From Siderastrea radians (lineage: Eukaryota; Cnidaria; Anthozoa; Scleractinia; Rhizangiidae): a stretch of 64,000 nt of DNA. Positions 59,096 to 64,000 of the stretch are shown piece after piece. The stretch is from NCBI GenBank assembly GCA_964017195.1, contig OZ024887.1:60770811-60834810 (forward strand), given 5' to 3'. Both the position numbers and the translations under genes were made by a program. Each line of letters begins with the position of its first letter. The first letter of the stretch is position 1. The notes beneath the pieces are model-generated. The model had not been told where the DNA came from and did not search any database. It was given only the letters and a program-made list of their open reading frames with translations.

Positions 59096-62000
59096 ATGGC
59101 GACGAATCGTCCCAAGATGGGACGTCCACGGAGGCGAGAAGGAATCAAACGACTCAAATTGCGAGAGTCAACGTTTAATCTGTGGAACGAGCGAAAGGAG
59201 GCTCTTGGTCTTCGAAGAATTACAAACAGCGAGTTCGCCGAAATGCTTCTCCATCAGCATTTCAGTGCCCGTCAAGAACGCGCTCGATCTCACCCGGGAT
59301 CTCACCATGGTCGTGGATCACCACATTCAACACCTTCTACTCCGAGGCGAGGTAAGAAAATGTTTCTAACATGTTATCAGTAAATTGGCCTCTTTGTTGT
59401 GCTATCCAGTCAATGCTCTAGCTGGCAATAAACGATCTTGTATCTGAGTTATATGCGTGACAAATGTTGAGTAGTCTGTGTGACAATGTTTTGAATTTAT
59501 TCACAGAGAGAAAGGAAGTGTTCCTGCAGTCAACGCCAGTTGGAATAAGACGCGGACCTGAGGATTTATCAGTGTCCCCGTAACCCTTTACCAGTGTTTC
59601 AGACAACACATCTGTTAGCAAGTGAGTTCTTGTTTCTATCTGAGAAAGCAGTGAGAGTACTTTGAAGTCAGTGTGTATGTTTGGCAATATTTATTATTTG
59701 TCACTTTCAATGTGAAATCTTGTGACATTTTTCGGACCTTCGAAAAGTGCGGCATGTACTGATATGGTCTATTTCTGGTGTATTTAGCACTGAAGTTGAT
59801 GTAACTGGTAGTTCCACGATCCACTCTGAAGCCCGGAGAAGAGCTCGCCACATGTCACCAGACTCTTCTGGAGCAGGTCCAAAGTTGGAATCCCTGCTTC
59901 TCCACTTTGGAAGGAAACCCTCACTCAGAAGGTGTGAGCGATGAGGAGTAAGAGAGCTTTACCTTTTCATCTATCTACCTATTATGCTTGATTTGTTATT
60001 GGTTGGATTTACAGGTATTTTTGTATATAATTTTCCTCATGTCACACACCTGGCAGTTGAACTAACTCATAGGTGGAGGGGGTAATGCTTTCAAAGTAAC
60101 TTTGAATTTATTTGACTGACCCATCAGTTACACATGGTGGTGTCTTGCTTGTGTTTCTTGTGAGAAGAGCAGAGGTTTTTATTTGTTCTTTGTTTTGTTA
60201 TCCTTGTATTGTGAATAATATTTTAGTATAGTTCAATATGCGATGCTTACAGTGGCCCTTATCAAAAGTGAGAATCACAAATTTCTTTCATATTTTCATT
60301 AGAGTTCAAATATATGTATTTTTCTCTACATTCAAATTGAAATATTGTTTTGTTATGTATCTGCATGCCAACGGCTAAATTCATGGGTAAGATAATAAAG
60401 TCCATGCAAGATATGCTGAGACAAAGCCGGGGACCATAAACATGAAAAAACGAATGAGACCAATATCTGGGCTTCTTAACCAAACAAGCTTTATCAATGG
60501 AGGATTTTTAACATGGCTTTACTGCGATTCACTGGGCAGACAGACAACAGGCAATCCTGAGCAGGCAAGTTATTGGCTTGGCTTGCCTGTGTGAGTATGC
60601 TTCATCATGCACACGAGGGGAACCAGCCATATTTGTAATTACTGCTTGACTATTTTGCATATTGCTTCTTTCAATTTAGAACCTAATTGTTTTGCAGGCT
60701 GGGAAGATCAAGGGCTGTGAAAAACTTTTGCAGTGGGTTGAACCAGTGCGAAACCATTTTTGGCACTGTGCGGAAACATGTGATGGAGATATTGAATTGC
60801 TGAAGGTATGCGACTTTCATTCTGGATCAGGTTGCTCGAAATTAACATTTTGTGGCAAGTTAGAGGATTCAGTTTTATGTTGTGGCATCTTATAAAATAA
60901 GTATTATGTCTTCCTTTTAAGGGCAAGTGGTTAGGGATAATGCACCATGTCTGTGGGGAGCATGAGTGGGATGGAGCTACTTGTTCCCATGGACCACTGA
61001 CTGAAGTGGAAGGAGTACTTAGCCACAAACTCCAAGGCTGTAAAAGAGTTGCGGAAGATCGTGTTGGACCATGAATGGTTAAAGAGTCTGGAACACTATG
61101 TGTTATTCAGGTACATTTTGGGAGAACAGTTTTTTGATGACACTCGCATCAGACCTTTTAGATGACTTTATGCATATCCATCGCTGAATAGATCTGAATG
61201 GATGTACATGTACCTTTTCATTAGAGTGGCTTATAGTATCCCCTGTTATATGGCGTGGTCTGTGAGCACTCAAAATAAAGCCAATCCTGCTATGTGATTT
61301 GTAACCTGTGTAGGCAATATGCTTGGTTGTCTGTTACATAATAGTAACTTTTTATACAGATCGCCATCGCCTATTGGTGGTTTTCTACAAAGCAAGCCTT
61401 GTCTGAAGTAAATCAGTAGTAATAAGTTAAAAATTAAAAACTTTACCTGTCAGTACAGCTGGATCTTGACTTTGTTTTGGTCCTAATTTTTTAATAAAAT
61501 AATTTGGCCAATATTCCACCACCTTTATCTCATGCTTGACCAATAACCCATATATTATGTATCTATTTAAAAAATGACTCGAATAATGGCTTAGTCTTGA
61601 ATTTTTGTTATTTTTATCTGAACTAGGCATACAAGCAACTTCAATTCGATGCTTCTGAAGTATGCTCCAAAACGGATTGCACTTGGGTAAGTTCATGTTC
61701 ATGTAAATAGAAGGAAATCTGTTGGGAAAAAATTACAAACTAGGATGATAGTTTGTTGGGAGACAGGTTATGTTGCCCACACCATTTCCCTTGTTCTTCT
61801 GCTTCAAAGTATACAATAACTTCAACTGAATGTTATAATATGTTTCAGGTATGAGGTCTTTACTGGGCGGATTTTGTTAGCAGCCCTGGACCACAACTTC
61901 CATGTTTTCCACAAGACCCTGGAAGGGCAGTTCAAAAAGATCTATTCCAAATGTTCAGGAAACTGGAGAGTGGAACCTGTGAAGGAACCCAAGCAGTATC

Positions 62001-62187
62001 CTCATTTGGCTTTGCTTCAGGGAGACATCTTGCAACATCGTGCAGAATATAAAGATCCCATTACCAGGGACATTGAAATCTCCCCATCCACCTTGCACCA
62101 ACAACAGCTATGAAAAGGGCCCCTTTAAGTGAAGAGTTGGTCAAAGCTAAATTGTCACGCTTTCAGACTCAAAAGAAACCAGAATAG
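59096..62187 (+). pseudogene. Decayed multi-exon transposase-derived gene
   Basis: Exon-like blocks: 59096-59351, 59507-59621, 59788 to about 59930, 60698-60805, 60922-61110, 61627-61686 and 61849-62187. The first starts MATNRPKMGRPRRREG and has STFNLWNERKEALGL and NSEFAEMLL. Later blocks carry NHFWHCAETCDGD, KWLGIMHHVCGEHEW, IVLDHEWLKSLEHYVLF, FNSMLLKYAPKR and LLAALDHNFHV. I recall these blocks from an abundant transposase-like family in fish and cnidarian genomes; I do not assign a superfamily. Splice phases mostly agree, but there is a TAA in frame at 59581-59583. A net one-base gain near 61008-61014 shifts frame between HGPLTE and WKEYLATNSKAV, and another shift near 62085-62105 separates the body from the tail MKRAPLSEELVKAKLSRF. 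The central segment expected between about 59930 and 60698 is not seen. Either a pseudogene or a strongly altered derivative. Confidence 0.7.
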
Positions 62188-62199
62188 GTGTTAACAGAC

Positions 62200-62530
62200 T
62201 ATTTAGCAACAGGGTTCCCACGGTCAGGGGAAAGTAAAGGAAAAGCAGTTATCTTTCGAGGTCAGGGAAAACTCAGGGTATTTTCCATCACGTCAGAGAA
62301 ATTCTAAATTCTTTGATTTTGTGAAAAGTCAGGGAACTTTATTTTCAGTTAACCAGATGTATATTTCCAGATATGGGAAGGCCTATAGTTGTAGAAATTG
62401 TCTATTAGTGATTTGGTTTTTATGATTTCATACCATAGAAGCCATCATAATGGTCATCCTTTGTTGTCAGGGAGAAGTCTGTGAAAAGTCAGGAATTGAT
62501 TTTGTCCTGATGGGTAGTGACCTGGGTAAC
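62200..62530. mobile_element. Probable MITE remnant ('GTCAGGG' repeats)
   Basis: GTCAGGGGAAAGTAAAGG on the left, with repeated 'AAGTCAGGGA' words to the right end near 62520. The ends are poorly defined. It lies just after the transposase-like pseudogene. Confidence 0.4.
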
Positions 62531-64000
62531 TAAACTAAGAATGTTTGTTTTACTGGTTGATCACTGTTTGATCTTTTCAACGTGAGGAAAATTCGAATTT
62601 TGTTAAAATGCTTTGTCTGTAAATATTAACATTGTCTATCAAAATTCCCAATTTTTTTATTTGGAAATACTTCAGTGAAATAAAAAGAAATAAATATATC
62701 AGAAATTTCATTCTCACGAGACAAGACTGAGAAAGAATTGAAGTCTTTATAATTATGATATATATGCACAACATTATATGATTCATCAAGTGTACCAAAT
62801 CTACAACCATCATATCATGGAACAAAGGTAAATGAAGGTTGTCACTTGTAATAATTATTTTCAGCATTAAAAGGGATGAGAAACAGAGATTTTTTGACCT
62901 TTTCTTGTGTGAATGGGAGTATTTTGTTACTGTGCAAATCCAGGAGCCACAAACACTAGAATTATTTCTGGAATATTATTGTGTTGTGAGGTAAAAGCCA
63001 ATCAGATGCTAGACAAAAAACCACAGCCTGTAGCAATAATTAGGTTTGGCTTGCAGTTTTTTCTTGTGGTTTGATCTCCCATCTGATTGGTCATGTGTTC
63101 ATGGTTGTTGGATTTGCAAAGTAAAACTTAAATTTTTACCCCACTTCCATTACCCAATATTAAATCAAAGTGTTCACGGTTTTTGGTTTCGCACAGTAAA
63201 ACAAATTTTTTCCCCCATTTCATCAGCCAATACTACAAAATGCAGGCTATAGCCCCCATGTCGTACTTATTAGGCTATTGACCCACCAGTTATATTCCCT
63301 GCAATAAATAAGCATACTACAGACCTCCCTAAAATGTTTATTGTGAAAATATTTTCTACTTGCTAACAAAACAACCTTTTCGAAGTTGTGCATGCCCCGG
63401 ACCTATAAGCTGCACTTTACAGTATAATGATAGCCCAGAATATTTACAAATAAGTTTACCGGTAGTAGTCAAGAAAAAACTTGTAGGTTGAAAAAGTACT
63501 TTGCTTTAACACTAACTACTCTCCAACTGTTTCCAGACTATCCAGTTGACATGTTACATTGGGTGTGTGGGGTGGGGGGGGGGGGGGGAGAGAAGGGGGG
63601 CATTTTTTAGGTTTCTTTTTTCAATAACATCTGGTAATCACAGTTAGGTCTTCAATCCCCATTTCCAATGGAATGGAAACACCAATGAGAATGTTTCCTT
63701 ACTTGTCACAGCCTACAAGCAAACTCTCTCGGACGGGTGGGGGTAAAAGAGCTTGCTGGCAGGCTGTAGTGATCACTCACATACTTCTTATTAGCCATAT
63801 GCATCATAATACATTGATATTTCAAAGCGAATTCACTGTCACCGATGAGCCTTAAAAGAGCAACATGACAGAATCTTTTTAGAATCTTGGGAAAATACTA
63901 ATTTTGTGAGGAAATAAGCGCAAAATGCACTTTGTTTCAATGCACCTATGAACGGCGAAAGCCCATGTAATTGCCATTTGGAGCTGGATAAGCTTGCCTA
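62531..64000. other. No gene recognised
   Basis: A/T-rich sequence with a G run at 63574-63588 and two similar 'TTYACCCCAYTTCCATTACCCAATA'-type segments near 63137 and 63212. No ORF with family features. Confidence 0.35.

Noticed and set aside
58857..59369. 170-codon plus ORF overlapping 59096
   Set aside because: Different frame from the MATNRPK exon, lacks its motifs, and does not join the later exons.

Overview
This is a window of an animal nuclear genome: spliced genes with GT-AG introns, dense short DNA transposons, tRNA-derived SINEs, LINE fragments and many microsatellites. The repeat families (TIR elements with ends such as ACCGTATTTACTCGAATAA, and 'ggcacggtgg' SINEs) and the moderate intron sizes resemble cnidarian, probably anthozoan (coral or sea anemone), genomes. 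That organism call is inference. No prokaryotic, viral or organellar features were seen.

Five loci can be supported. (1) A bHLH transcription factor on the plus strand (8850-9425). (2) RCCD1, an RCC1-repeat chromatin protein, in seven exons on the minus strand (21784 down to 14650), including a 30-nt microexon. (3) MAP9/ASAP, a spindle-associated microtubule protein, in seven exons on the plus strand (22163-31907). RCCD1 and MAP9 are head to head with only 378 bp between their start codons. (4) SLF2/FAM178A, the SMC5/6-recruiting DNA-repair factor, in at least nine exons on the minus strand (about 46164 down to 35108), with a probable first exon near 51141. It converges on MAP9. (5) A decayed multi-exon transposase-derived gene on the plus strand (59096-62187), with one in-frame stop, two frame shifts and no visible catalytic middle. 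RCCD1, MAP9 and SLF2 all act in chromosome segregation or genome stability and sit side by side.

By region: 1-8.8 kb is mostly repeats. 8.85-9.4 kb holds the bHLH gene. 9.4-14.6 kb has a LINE 3' end, a SINE and MITEs. 14.6-31.9 kb is the RCCD1/MAP9 pair with MITEs and SINEs in the introns. 31.9-35.1 kb is a convergent intergenic space filled by a 2-kb foldback element. 35.1-51.2 kb is SLF2, whose 5' intron holds a 2.7-kb LINE in sense orientation. 51.2-59 kb is a nest of inserted elements: a foldback interrupted by a Penelope-like inverted dimer, and a 1,032-bp TIR element inside a repeat whose empty counterpart lies 0.5 kb away. 59-62.2 kb is the transposase-like pseudogene. 62.2-64 kb has no recognisable gene.

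Exon boundaries were derived by eye from splice signals, reading-frame phase and remembered family sequences. All phases agree within each of RCCD1, MAP9 and SLF2 (from 46164 downward). No alignment or transcript data were available.
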